A stretch of DNA of 13,575 nucleotides from an uncultured beta proteobacterium (lineage in GTDB: Bacteria > Pseudomonadota > Gammaproteobacteria > Burkholderiales > Rhodocyclaceae). Each line of letters begins with the position of its first letter. Position 1 is the first letter of the stretch. Both the position numbers and the translations under genes were made by a program. Location of the stretch: NCBI GenBank assembly GCA_903917505.1, contig CAIXAY010000328.1, positions 1-13,575 of the forward strand. The letters run 5' to 3'. The notes beneath the pieces are model-generated. The model made no database searches. It saw nothing but the letters and a program-made list of their open reading frames with translations, and had not been told where the DNA came from. This document shows, in pieces, positions 7,349-13,575 of the stretch.

Positions 7349-8287
7349 TCAGGCGCCGACCAGACCGGCCAACCCCAACAGCAGAAGCAGCAAGAGCCAC
7401 AACAGCAGGGCGCGCCAGACCAGGCCGACCGCGCTTTGCATGAAATCGACATCGGCTTCATCACCGGTGCCGATCTCGGCGCGATCGGCGATGACGCCGG
7501 CCTCGACGACCGGCATGCCGAGGCGCACGCCGAGCGCCCCGGCGCCGCTCGCCAGGACGATGCCGATGCCGCTGCCCAACACGCTATCCGGCCAGCGATC
7601 GGCCTGCGTGCGCCAGCAATAAACCGCATCCTCGAAATTGCCGACGATGGCGAAGCCGGCGGCAGTCACGCGCAAGGGCAGCCAGTCGATGGCGGCGAAA
7701 GCCTGGCGCGAGAATTGGCCGAAGTGGCCGGCGTCGGCGTCGCTGCGCCGGCCCCAGACCTCGGCCAGGAAAGCCGCGGCGCGATACAGAACGGCGCCGC
7801 ACGGCCCCGGCAGCAGGACGAAGCAAACGAGCACGCCGAAGACGTGGCGGTGCGACGCGGCCAGCGCTTCCTCGATGGCCAGCCGGGCGATTTCCGACGA
7901 CGAGAGATCGTCGGCCGGGCGCCGCCGCCATTGCGCCAGCAGTTTGCGCGCCTGCGCAAGATCCCCCGTGCGCAGCGCCAGCTGGATGTAGGAATACTCA
8001 TGGCTGAACTGCCGGAAACCCATGGTCAAATAGAGAATCAGCACGTTCCACAGCGCCGCCAGCAAGATGCTGTAGGCATGGAGCGCGGCATACACGCCGC
8101 CGGCCAGCAGTACCAGCCCGCCGACCGCGACGAGCCAGGCCAGAACGCCCTGACTGCGTTCGCCGCCGTTGAAGATTTGCTCGAGCAAGCGGGCCAGGCG
8201 GGCCAGCGGCTCGTATACAACGCGGCGGTACGGCAATGGCCGCAATTGCTCGATCAGCAGGGCGACAACCAGAGAAAAGAGGCTCAT
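7349..8287 (-). CDS. CobD/CbiB-family integral membrane protein (betaproteobacterial variant)
   Basis: A 312-residue membrane protein of the CobD/CbiB group. The classical members (adenosylcobinamide-phosphate synthase) attach the aminopropanol arm to cobyric acid, and AmpE is a distant relative. Hydrophobic stretches lie near 1-13, 50-69, 71-88, 147-162, 235-262 and 286-311, the last with a run of leucines. Conserved landmarks are YLTMGFRQFSH (86-96), LAIEEALAASHRHVF (136-150), LPGPCGAVLYR (159-169) and DWLPLRVTAAGFAIVGNFEDA (201-221). The ATG at 8287 is chosen because the family begins MSLFSL; the frame extends 40 codons upstream with low-complexity arginine-rich sequence. No cobalamin gene is near, so a role in B12 synthesis cannot be assumed. 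The gene converges with the diguanylate cyclase and diverges from the 152-residue unnamed gene. Confidence 0.82.
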   Translation of the reverse strand: MSLFSLVVALLIEQLRPLPYRRVVYEPLARLARLLEQIFNGGERSQGVLAWLVAVGGLVLLAGGVYAALHAYSILLAALWNVLILYLTMGFRQFSHEYSYIQLALRTGDLAQARKLLAQWRRRPADDLSSSEIARLAIEEALAASHRHVFGVLVCFVLLPGPCGAVLYRAAAFLAEVWGRRSDADAGHFGQFSRQAFAAIDWLPLRVTAAGFAIVGNFEDAVYCWRTQADRWPDSVLGSGIGIVLASGAGALGVRLGMPVVEAGVIADRAEIGTGDEADVDFMQSAVGLVWRALLLWLLLLLLLGLAGLVGA

Positions 8288-8589
8288 GCGCAAGGCCCGC
8301 CCGACAAGGCAGCGCACGGCCTGAATGCGCCGGATTTCCCCGGCTGGCCGGGTGCGAAGCGGCGCGCCAGCCCGCTGCGCCAAGAATAGCCGGCGGCGCC
8401 AAGACAAGTATTCATCCCGCTGGGATTTCCTATGCTCATATTTCTTGTGGGCGGACCAGTCCGATGGCCGCGCGGCGAACTATCGACAGCCGCGTGCTGT
8501 CTGAAAATCGAAGATACCATACTCATCGGCGTTGCAGAAGCCTGCGGCCCGACGCACTGATCAGCTGACTGGGAGTGGAATCGCCGCGA
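8288..8589. other. Divergent gene-free region between the CobD/CbiB-like gene and the unnamed gene
   Basis: About 300 bases without a supported gene; it should hold promoters for both flanking genes. The stretch 8404-8460 is more AT-rich and contains a perfect dyad, ATCCC-GCT-GGGAT (8414-8426), with ACAAG (8404-8408) and CTTGT further out. No convincing -35/-10 pair could be assigned. Confidence 0.5.
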
Positions 8590-9048
8590 ATGGATCTGAC
8601 GCCCGTCTTCTCAAAGACCATGAAAGGCTACGAGGAAATCTCGACACGGGAGAATCGCCTGCCGTTTCGCGTGCGGACGATGCTGATCATGGTCGATGGC
8701 CGGCACACCGGCAGCGAACTCGTGGCGCAAAGCATATTCGGCACCGAAGCCGAGCAGCACCTGGCGCTCCTGCTCGAAGGCGAGTTCATCGCGGCGCCGG
8801 CCATGCAAGCCTTGCTGAGCGGCAATCCGCAGGAGGACATCACCTTCGCCAAGCGCTATATCCTGCGCACGCTGCGCGAACTTCTCGGGCCCGAGGCCCA
8901 CCCCTTCGCCTTGACGATCGAGAAGGCCAGGAACGCCCAGGAACTCCTGCGCCATCTGGAGAACTTGCGCGAACCGCTGATCGCCGGCGCCGGCAAAAAG
9001 ATCGCCGATCAATTCTGGGAAAAAATGTCCCTGGTGCTCGTCTGGTAG
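8590..9048 (+). CDS. Unnamed 152-residue protein with a winged-helix-like N-terminus
   Basis: I do not recognise a named family. The N-terminal half (about 7-70) has a pattern I associate with unnamed betaproteobacterial proteins: KTMKGYEEI, then LPFRVRTMLIMVDGRHTGSEL, then a short helical segment ending in GEFIAAP. This looks like a small helix-turn-helix or winged-helix fold. The C-terminal half (about 85-152) is helical and charged, with RYILRTLRELLGP and LLRHLENLREPL, ending in FWEKMSLVLVW. There is no signal peptide or membrane helix. Two starts are possible: ATG at 8590 (chosen) or GTG at 8575, which would add five residues. GGGAG at 8571-8575 is rather far from the first and touches the second. 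The stop lies 6 bases from the converging NUDIX gene. A regulatory or adaptor role is only a guess from the fold. Confidence 0.75.
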   Translation: MDLTPVFSKTMKGYEEISTRENRLPFRVRTMLIMVDGRHTGSELVAQSIFGTEAEQHLALLLEGEFIAAPAMQALLSGNPQEDITFAKRYILRTLRELLGPEAHPFALTIEKARNAQELLRHLENLREPLIAGAGKKIADQFWEKMSLVLVW

Positions 9049-9054
9049 GCCATC

Positions 9055-9708
9055 TCAAGCGGCCAGCGCCCGCGCCAGCGTCGCGATCATTCCGGCTGTC
9101 GCTCCCCAGATGAAATACTCGCCATAGGGCATGGCGATATGATGGCGTAATTTTCCGCGATAGTGCGACGAATGCGGCTGGTGGTTGGCAAAATCCATCA
9201 AGAAGGCCAGCGGCACTTCAAAAACGCCGGCGACCTCGGCCGGGTCGGGCCGCAACTCGAACGGCGGGCGCACTAGCCCGACCACCGGCGTGATGCGAAA
9301 GCCCGTCCCGGTCCGGTATTCGGGCAAGTAGCCGATAATTTCGATGTGTGAAGCGGCGAGGCCGATTTCCTCCTGCGCTTCGCGCAAGGCCGTATGCGCC
9401 GGCGAAACATCGTCGGCCTCGACGCGTCCGCCGGGGAAACTGATCTGCCCGGGATGATCGCGCAAATGCTCGGTGCGCCGGGTAAACAGCACGGCCGGGC
9501 CGCTCTCGCGCAAGACGATGGGAAAGAGCACCGAAGCCGGCGTCAGGTCCCCATCGGCGACGCCGTCGTCGGTCGCAAAATGCGTGCGCGACGGCAGCGG
9601 CGAGAGCACCGCGCGCAAACGCTCGACATCGATGACATTGGCATTTTTCGCAGCGGGCTGGGCCGGCGCCAACGCATTTGGGCTACTTTCCGTCGCTGGT
9701 TTCCTCAT
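9055..9708 (-). CDS. NUDIX hydrolase, CoA pyrophosphatase (NudL-like)
   Basis: A 217-residue NUDIX hydrolase of the CoA-pyrophosphatase (NudL/UPF0035) type, which cleaves CoA and its derivatives to 3',5'-ADP and 4'-phosphopantetheine. The UPF0035-like signature is visible as LFTRRTEHLRDHPGQISFPGG (74-94), followed directly by the NUDIX box with GGRVEADD and REAQEEIG (109-116), which holds the metal-binding glutamates. The box has the extra spacing residue typical of this subgroup. The first 25 or so residues are low in conservation and rich in Ala and Pro. The chosen ATG at 9708 lies inside the last codons of the 87-residue gene (26-base overlap), suggesting translational coupling. An upstream in-frame ATG at 9741 would overlap more deeply. 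It is the last gene of a three-gene minus-strand unit. Substrate identity is inferred from the family. Confidence 0.88.
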   Translation of the reverse strand: MRKPATESSPNALAPAQPAAKNANVIDVERLRAVLSPLPSRTHFATDDGVADGDLTPASVLFPIVLRESGPAVLFTRRTEHLRDHPGQISFPGGRVEADDVSPAHTALREAQEEIGLAASHIEIIGYLPEYRTGTGFRITPVVGLVRPPFELRPDPAEVAGVFEVPLAFLMDFANHQPHSSHYRGKLRHHIAMPYGEYFIWGATAGMIATLARALAA

Positions 9709-9946
9709 TCTCGATTTCGGCGCGCACGGCGTTGAGCGCATCCTGCAGCGTTTCTTCGGACAGAGCGTTGATCGATGTCGCCACGAGGTCGGCCGAGACC
9801 ACCGCGCCGACCGGCAAATGCTTGCTGTCGAGACAGGCGACCAGCGCGGCGGTGGCGCCCACCACGCGCAGCAGGGTCTGTCGCTCGTTCATGAACAATT
9901 CGAGCTCGCGGCGCAACATGAGGATTTCCTGGTCGCGATGGGGCAT
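9683..9946 (-). CDS. Unnamed 87-residue protein between protease and NUDIX genes
   Basis: A small protein of unknown function. Residues 1-24 form a charged amphipathic helix (EILMLRRELELFMNERQ), likely coiled coil. A mildly hydrophobic helix follows (about 25-39, LLRVVGATAALVACL), and the C-terminal part ends in an acidic helix (about 62-82, LSEETLQDALNAVRAEIENEE). The pattern does not look like a secreted protein. Support for a real gene is good: AGGAG lies 6 bases before the ATG, overlapping the TAG stop of the protease gene, and the gene end overlaps the NUDIX start by 26 bases. The small size and tight packing suggest an adaptor or subunit made in step with its neighbours, but I do not recognise the family. 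Confidence 0.75.
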   Translation of the reverse strand: MPHRDQEILMLRRELELFMNERQTLLRVVGATAALVACLDSKHLPVGAVVSADLVATSINALSEETLQDALNAVRAEIENEETSDGK

Positions 9947-9952
9947 GCAATT

Positions 9953-9957
9953 CTCCT
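9953..9957 (-). promoter_or_regulatory. Ribosome binding site overlapping the protease stop codon
   Basis: On the minus strand AGGAG shares bases with the protease TAG (9958-9956) and sits 6 bases before the ATG at 9946. This arrangement favours coupling of the 87-residue gene to translation of the protease gene. Confidence 0.65.
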
Positions 9958-10633
9958 AGTAGCGTTTCTTCAGCGTCATGGTGTCACCACTTCGCTGCAT
10001 TTCCATACGGTTTAAAAAGCTCATGCCCAGCAATGCAATGGGCAAGTCCTGTTGATGCACGGTGGCATCGACATTGTTGAGAACGATGTCACCGACCCTG
10101 ACCGTATCGAGTTTGACATGCGATACCACGATGACGCCATTGGCCGTCTGCGTCCGCCCGAGTTCCCCCTTGCTCGGGTCGATGCCGATCCGGCGCGCGT
10201 CGCCGGCGCCCAGCGAAATCATCGAGGCGCCGGTATCGACGAGAAAACGCACGCTGGCCCCGTTGATGCTTCCGGTCGTCACAAAATGGCCGGCGCTGTC
10301 GGCGGTCAGCACCGCCGTCGCCGGACCGCTGCCCGAAGACTGCGAAGCGACGTTCTGTCCGACGCGCAGGACGCGCTTCTTGCCGTCGACTTCGAGCGTC
10401 GCCGTATCGTCTTCGATGGCCAGAACCTTTACCCCCTCGTCCGTCTTCGTTCCCAGCGCGACGATGCGCGGCGCGCCGCCGTTGATCGTCAGCAGCGCGC
10501 GGCCTGAAAACAAGCCGGCCAGGCCGACGTCAGTGGCCTGCGCCAGCGGCGCGAGCAGGCATAGGCACAGCGGCGCCGCGCGCGTAAAATCGAACGCGCC
10601 GTGCCACGCCGGACACCTTAGCCCACCGACCAT
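9956..10633 (-). CDS. Exported clan AA retropepsin-like aspartic protease (TIGR02281-type)
   Basis: A 225-residue protein with a retropepsin-like domain as in the TIGR02281 group; such proteins usually act as dimers. A hydrophobic segment (about 19-33, AAPLCLCLLAPLAQA) ending in Ala-Gln-Ala suggests a signal peptide and a periplasmic protein. A poorly conserved region (about 35-110) follows, then the catalytic motif FLVDTGASMISLG (130-142, D133-T134-G135) and the second conserved strand ALLGMSFLNR (200-209). The start is uncertain: the last in-frame ATG before the signal peptide is at 10633, and others lie at 10648, 10651 and 10663. All of them touch or overlap the divergent amidotransferase gene starting at 10632. 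AGG about 6 bases upstream of 10633 is a weak ribosome binding site. The gene leads the unit that includes the 87-residue protein and the NUDIX enzyme. Substrate unknown. Confidence 0.85.
   Translation of the reverse strand: MVGGLRCPAWHGAFDFTRAAPLCLCLLAPLAQATDVGLAGLFSGRALLTINGGAPRIVALGTKTDEGVKVLAIEDDTATLEVDGKKRVLRVGQNVASQSSGSGPATAVLTADSAGHFVTTGSINGASVRFLVDTGASMISLGAGDARRIGIDPSKGELGRTQTANGVIVVSHVKLDTVRVGDIVLNNVDATVHQQDLPIALLGMSFLNRMEMQRSGDTMTLKKRY
10562..10590 (+). promoter_or_regulatory. Possible sigma-70 promoter of the amidotransferase, inside the protease gene
   Basis: TAGGCA (10562-10567) and TAAAAT (10585-10590) are spaced by 17 bases and match the -35 and -10 consensus at four and five of six positions. 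They lie about 40 bases before the ATG at 10632, within the signal-peptide coding part of the divergent protease gene. Weak, but position and spacing fit. Confidence 0.35.
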
Positions 10634-11378
10634 GAAACCTGTCGCCATCATTCGCCACACCAAATCCGAAGGACCTGGCTATTTTGCCACATTCCTCGAT
10701 TTGCGCTCGATTCCCTGGCAACTGATCGCCATCGACCGCGGCGATGCCGTCCCCGACAGCGCCGAAGCTTTCTCCGGCCTCTGCCTGATGGGCGGACCGA
10801 TGAGCGTCAACGACCCGCTGCCGTGGATCGCAGGTGTCTGCGCGCTGATCGGCGACGCCGTCGCCAAGGGCGTCCCGGTGCTCGGCCATTGCCTCGGCGG
10901 CCAGCTGATCAGCCGCGCGCTCGGCGGCCGCGTCGGCCCGAATGCCGTCAAGGAAATCGGCTGGGGAATGATACGCGCGGCAGCCGGCGCAAGCGGCGAC
11001 GCCGCCCCGGAACTTGTTCGCCTGTGGTTGGGCGATTGGCTCGATGCCACGGGCGGCCTGGCCGATGCATTCCACTGGCATGGAGAAACCTTCAGCCTGC
11101 CGCCCGGCGCGCAACGGCTGTTCGGCAACGACTACTGCGCCAACCAGGCCTTCGTGCTCGGCCCGCACCTGGCGCTGCAGTGCCATGTTGAAATGACGCC
11201 GGAATTGATCGAGGCGTGGTGCGCCGGCTGGCCAGCGGAAGTGCAGGATCTCGCCGTGCTGCCCGCTTGCGTGCAGACGCCGGAACAGATGCTGGCGGAA
11301 ACCGCCGGCCGGCTGCCGGCGATGCGGCGCCTGGCCGACCGCTTGTATTCAGTGTGGAGCGGCGGGCTGAAAACCTAG
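10632..11378 (+). CDS. Class I glutamine amidotransferase (GMP-synthase-like)
   Basis: A 248-residue stand-alone class I glutamine amidotransferase domain of the GMP-synthase-like group, which releases ammonia from glutamine or acts on glutamyl compounds. The nucleophile is C87 in LGHCLGGQLI; H185 and E187 in QCHVEM complete the triad. LMGGPMSVND (53-62) forms the oxyanion-loop region, and KEIGWG (107-112) and FHWHGETF (about 147-154) are typical of the group. The N-terminus, with MKPVAIIRHT and GPGYFATFL, fits known members, so the ATG at 10632 is firm. That ATG overlaps the divergent protease ATG on the other strand. No synthase partner is adjacent, so the acceptor is unknown. The 3' end converges with the RquA-like gene across 13 bases, with no terminator seen. 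Confidence 0.9.
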   Translation: MKPVAIIRHTKSEGPGYFATFLDLRSIPWQLIAIDRGDAVPDSAEAFSGLCLMGGPMSVNDPLPWIAGVCALIGDAVAKGVPVLGHCLGGQLISRALGGRVGPNAVKEIGWGMIRAAAGASGDAAPELVRLWLGDWLDATGGLADAFHWHGETFSLPPGAQRLFGNDYCANQAFVLGPHLALQCHVEMTPELIEAWCAGWPAEVQDLAVLPACVQTPEQMLAETAGRLPAMRRLADRLYSVWSGGLKT

Positions 11379-11391
11379 CCGGGCGAGAACG

Positions 11392-12102
11392 TCAATCCCT
11401 GTGCTCGACGACGACGCACTGATAGACGCCGCCGAAGAAAGTCCGCTTGCGCCAGGTGAATTTTTCCGCCTGGCTCGCATAATGCCGTATCTCGTTCTTC
11501 CATAGGGCATCGGCAAACGGTTCGAGGTAGCGATTGACGAGTTTGAGGACGTAGCGGATCGGCTGCCATTTCGCCGGGTTGTGGTAATCGACGAAGACCA
11601 CCTTGCTGCCCTTGGGCAGTTTTTCCAGCATGTTATCGACGATCTCGTATTTCTTTTCGTCGGGCACTTCGTGCAGCAGAAAGAAGCTGCAGATCAGGTC
11701 GTAATCGATCGACGCTTCGCCGACGAAATCGGCGGCATCGCTGCGAATGACCTTGGTCCATTCCATCCCGGCGAGCTTGCGGTGGCCGTGCTCGATCTGG
11801 ATGGGCGTCACATCGGTCAGGTGGAAAATGCCCTGGGCCCCGACTTTCTTCGCCACCCGCGTCACCAGATCGCCATACACGTGCGCCAGTTGCCAGACGC
11901 GCATGCCTTCATTGATCTCATCCAGATAGGCGTTCATCAGGCGCTGGTCGTTGAGAAACAGCAGCACGCGCACGACCCAGATGCGATCGAGGGCGCGCAC
12001 CCACTTCGGATTGACGTAAGCCCAGTCATAGACTTCGGTCATGTACGCCGGCACGCCGTCGTAATAGGGATCGATAGCAACTGAGGAGTAATTTTCAGTC
12101 AT
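11392..12102 (-). CDS. RquA-like SAM-dependent methyltransferase-fold protein
   Basis: A 236-residue class I SAM-dependent methyltransferase-fold protein that I match from memory to RquA or its close sister group. RquA converts ubiquinone to rhodoquinone using SAM as amino donor. Landmarks are VPAYMTEVYDWAYVNP (17-32), HVYGDL (74-79) where a usual motif I would be glycine-rich, TDVTPIQIE (96-104), SFFLLHEVP (139-147), VDYHNPAKWQPIRY (171-184), LEPFADALWKNEI (193-205) and TFFGGVYQ (221-228). The motif with DV-PIQ, FFLLHE, VDYH and LEPFA is the RquA-type pattern. As I recall, RquA proteins usually read WAYLHP and DVLPIQL, so the differences here may place it in the sister group of unknown role. 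No membrane helix or signal peptide is seen. The ATG at 12102 has AGGA about 9 bases upstream. No quinone gene is adjacent. Confidence 0.72.
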   Translation of the reverse strand: MTENYSSVAIDPYYDGVPAYMTEVYDWAYVNPKWVRALDRIWVVRVLLFLNDQRLMNAYLDEINEGMRVWQLAHVYGDLVTRVAKKVGAQGIFHLTDVTPIQIEHGHRKLAGMEWTKVIRSDAADFVGEASIDYDLICSFFLLHEVPDEKKYEIVDNMLEKLPKGSKVVFVDYHNPAKWQPIRYVLKLVNRYLEPFADALWKNEIRHYASQAEKFTWRKRTFFGGVYQCVVVEHRD

Positions 12103-12373
12103 GAATAGAATTCCTGTCCTGGTCCTGTCTTTTCATGGCTGGTGCTCAGTCGATCACGCGCTGTGGCCGAAGTCGTCAATGCACCACTCAGCACACGGCG
12201 ATCGATGCGCCCGGAAAAGGCCGATCGGTCGGGATGCATGAGGGGGAAAAAATAGACAAGGGAAAGATGTTTCAACCGCAAAAGCGGCAATTATCCTCGT
12301 CCTCGCCGAGCGGGTCAAACTTCTTGCGTTCGAGCCCATTGCCCGGACGCCAGCCGACGCGGAGAATCCGGGC
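12103..12373. other. Gene-free region between the RquA-like gene and the SNF2 helicase gene
   Basis: About 270 bases with no supported gene. Both flanking genes read leftward on the minus strand, so this is the downstream region of the helicase gene and the upstream region of the RquA-like gene. It is locally AT-rich at 12246-12275 and carries an 8-bp palindrome, CCGATCGG (12222-12229), plus a small CCGC-AAAA-GCGG hairpin (12276-12287). I could not assign a convincing promoter. Confidence 0.5.
12341..12373 (-). terminator. Inverted repeat abutting the helicase stop codon, possible terminator
   Basis: GCCCGGA (12341-12347) and TCCGGGC (12367-12373) are perfect 7-bp inverted arms around a 19-base loop, directly after the helicase stop codon (12374-12376). 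There is no T-run on the minus strand after the hairpin, so it may be an RNA 3'-end stabiliser, a Rho-assisted site or chance. Confidence 0.3.
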
Positions 12374-13575
12374 CTACACCGGCAGCGGGGCGAACAGCGC
12401 GGCGATGTCGTCTTCGCCGAATTTGAGCGCGATGCTGCGGTCTTCGGAGAGGATGCCGGCCGCGAGTTCGGCCTTGCGTTCCTGCAGCGCCAGGATCTTC
12501 TCCTCGATGCTGCCGGCGATGATCAGCTTGTAGACGAACACCGGCTTGTCCTGGCCGAGCCGGTGGGCGCGATCGGTGGCCTGGTTCTCGACCGCCGGAT
12601 TCCACCACGGATCGTAGTGGATGACGGTATCGGCGGCGGTCAGGTTGAGACCGACGCCGCCGGCCTTGAGGCTGATCAGGAAGATCGGCACTTCGCCGGC
12701 CTGGAAACGGCGCACCGGGGTTTCGCGATCGACCGTGTCGCCGGTCAGAATCAGGTAATCGAGGCCGGCGTGTTTGAGTTCGGTCTCGATCAGCGCGAGC
12801 ATGCTGGTAAATTGCGAGAACAAGAGGATGCGCCGGCCCTCGTCGACCTGCTCGGGTAGCATGGTCATCAAGAGATCGAGCTTGGCGCGCTCCTTGACGC
12901 GCTGCGCCGAAATCGCCTTGACCAGGCGCGGATCGCAGCACACCTGGCGCAATTTGAGCAGGGCATCGAGGATGACGATCTGGCTGCGGCCGAAGCCCTT
13001 GTTCGCCACTTCCTCGCGCACCATGGCGTCCATCGCCGCGCGTATGGTCTCGTAGAGGTCGCGCTGGCTGCCGGCGAGTTCGACCTTGCGCACGATGATC
13101 GTCTTGGGCGGCAACTCGCGCGCCACTTCCTCTTTCTTGCGGCGCAGGATGAAGGGGTGAATGCGCCGGGCGAGCAGATTCCGGCGCGCGGCATCGCCCT
13201 GCTTCTCGATCGGCGTGCGCCAGTATTTGGCAAAGGTATTGCTGTCGCCGAGAAAACCCGGCAGCAGGAAGTCGAACTGGCTCCACAGTTCACCGAGGTG
13301 GTTTTCCAGCGGCGTTCCGGTCAGGCACAGGCGGTGCCGCGCGTCGATCTTGCGCACGACTTCGGCGCCCTTGCTGCGCGCGTTCTTCACCGTCTGCGCT
13401 TCGTCGAGAATCAGCAGGTGATAGCGGTGTTGCGTCAGGGCGTGCGCGTCGCGCCAAAGCAGCGGATAGGTGGTCAGCACGACGTCATGCTGGGGAATTT
13501 CCGCAAAGCGGCTCTTGCGCTCGGCGCCGTGCAGCGAAAGAATCGACAGGCTGGGCGCGAAGCGCGCCGCCTCGA
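12374..13575 (-). CDS. SNF2-family helicase, C-terminal part (start outside the window)
   Basis: The last 399 residues of an SNF2-type DNA-dependent ATPase; the N-terminal part, with the Walker A motif, lies beyond the window edge. Visible residue 1 is encoded near 13573. Motif II is DEAQTVKN (about 57-64), motif III is LTGTPLEN (about 84-91), and [11 protein letters not shown] (about 249-259) begins the second RecA-like lobe. Motif V is [20 protein letters not shown] (about 302-321) and motif VI is [11 protein letters not shown] (about 331-341). The C-terminus, with IEEKIL and ALQERKAEL and ending in ALFAPLPV, is typical of bacterial HepA-like stand-alone SNF2 proteins, so the gene is complete at its 3' end. 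A GTG at 13480 lies in frame, but coding clearly continues upstream of it (for example [17 protein letters not shown]). No restriction or defence gene is visible, though the upstream context is missing. Confidence 0.92.
   Translation of the reverse strand, partial: EAARFAPSLSILSLHGAERKSRFAEIPQHDVVLTTYPLLWRDAHALTQHRYHLLILDEAQTVKNARSKGAEVVRKIDARHRLCLTGTPLENHLGELWSQFDFLLPGFLGDSNTFAKYWRTPIEKQGDAARRNLLARRIHPFILRRKKEEVARELPPKTIIVRKVELAGSQRDLYETIRAAMDAMVREEVANKGFGRSQIVILDALLKLRQVCCDPRLVKAISAQRVKERAKLDLLMTMLPEQVDEGRRILLFSQFTSMLALIETELKHAGLDYLILTGDTVDRETPVRRFQAGEVPIFLISLKAGGVGLNLTAADTVIHYDPWWNPAVENQATDRAHRLGQDKPVFVYKLIIAGSIEEKILALQERKAELAAGILSEDRSIALKFGEDDIAALFAPLPV

Noticed and set aside
6421..7629. 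Minus-strand frame of about 402 residues across the cyclase end and CobD/CbiB-like gene end
   Set aside because: It overlaps two genes with clear family matches and has Arg/Ala/Gln-rich low-complexity translation.
12276..12287. CCGC-AAAA-GCGG hairpin as a terminator
   Set aside because: A 4-bp stem with no following T-run is too weak and is expected by chance in GC-rich DNA.
12315..13286. Second minus-strand frame of about 323 residues across the helicase gene
   Set aside because: It is an out-of-frame shadow; the helicase motifs II, III, V and VI all lie in the other frame.
1..13575. Search for CRISPR arrays, tRNA or rRNA genes, insertion sequences and prophage genes
   Set aside because: No spaced direct repeats, tRNA-like cloverleaf sequences, transposase motifs or phage proteins were seen by eye; a tool-based scan could still find small items.

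Overview
This window reads like ordinary chromosome from a GC-rich betaproteobacterium, most likely a member of the Rhodocyclales. That placement is an inference. It rests on the high GC content, tight gene packing, the type IV pilus chemoreceptor PilJ, the short betaproteobacterial variant of the CobD/CbiB family, a clan AA retropepsin-like protease, and an RquA-like methyltransferase. I saw no IS element, phage gene, CRISPR array, tRNA or rRNA, and no strong sign of recent transfer.

Left part (1-3518): a YheT-type alpha/beta hydrolase on the plus strand converges with pilJ on the minus strand, only 7 bases apart. pilJ stands without its usual pilG/H/I and chpA partners. A gene-free stretch of about 370 bases separates pilJ from the next, divergent transcription unit.

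Middle part (3519-7278, plus strand): a DOMON-like protein overlaps by 13 bases with a DUF1343/NamZ-type exo-N-acetylmuramidase. A membrane-anchored PAS-PAS-GGDEF diguanylate cyclase follows 59 bases later. The overlap suggests that the first two are made together and may act together on peptidoglycan fragments. The cyclase, with an intact GGDEF motif and an inhibitory RxxD site, may be cotranscribed or may have its own promoter.

Right-middle part (7349-10633): a CobD/CbiB-like membrane protein (minus strand) converges with the cyclase and diverges from an unnamed soluble 152-residue protein (plus strand). That protein converges with a compact minus-strand operon: aspartic protease, an 87-residue unnamed protein, and a NUDIX CoA-pyrophosphatase-type hydrolase. 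The protease and the divergent glutamine amidotransferase appear to start within the same four bases (CATG), so each promoter must lie inside the other gene.

Right end (10632-13575): the glutamine amidotransferase (plus) converges with a minus-strand methyltransferase-like protein that resembles RquA, the rhodoquinone biosynthesis enzyme, or its sister group. After about 270 bases of gene-free sequence comes the C-terminal part of an SNF2-type helicase on the minus strand, whose beginning lies beyond the window.

The best candidates for a second look are the DOMON-like/NamZ pair, the RquA-like protein, the protease/small protein/NUDIX operon with its shared divergent start, and the unclassified membrane sensor region of the diguanylate cyclase. 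No clearly new defence, mobile or biosynthetic system is visible.
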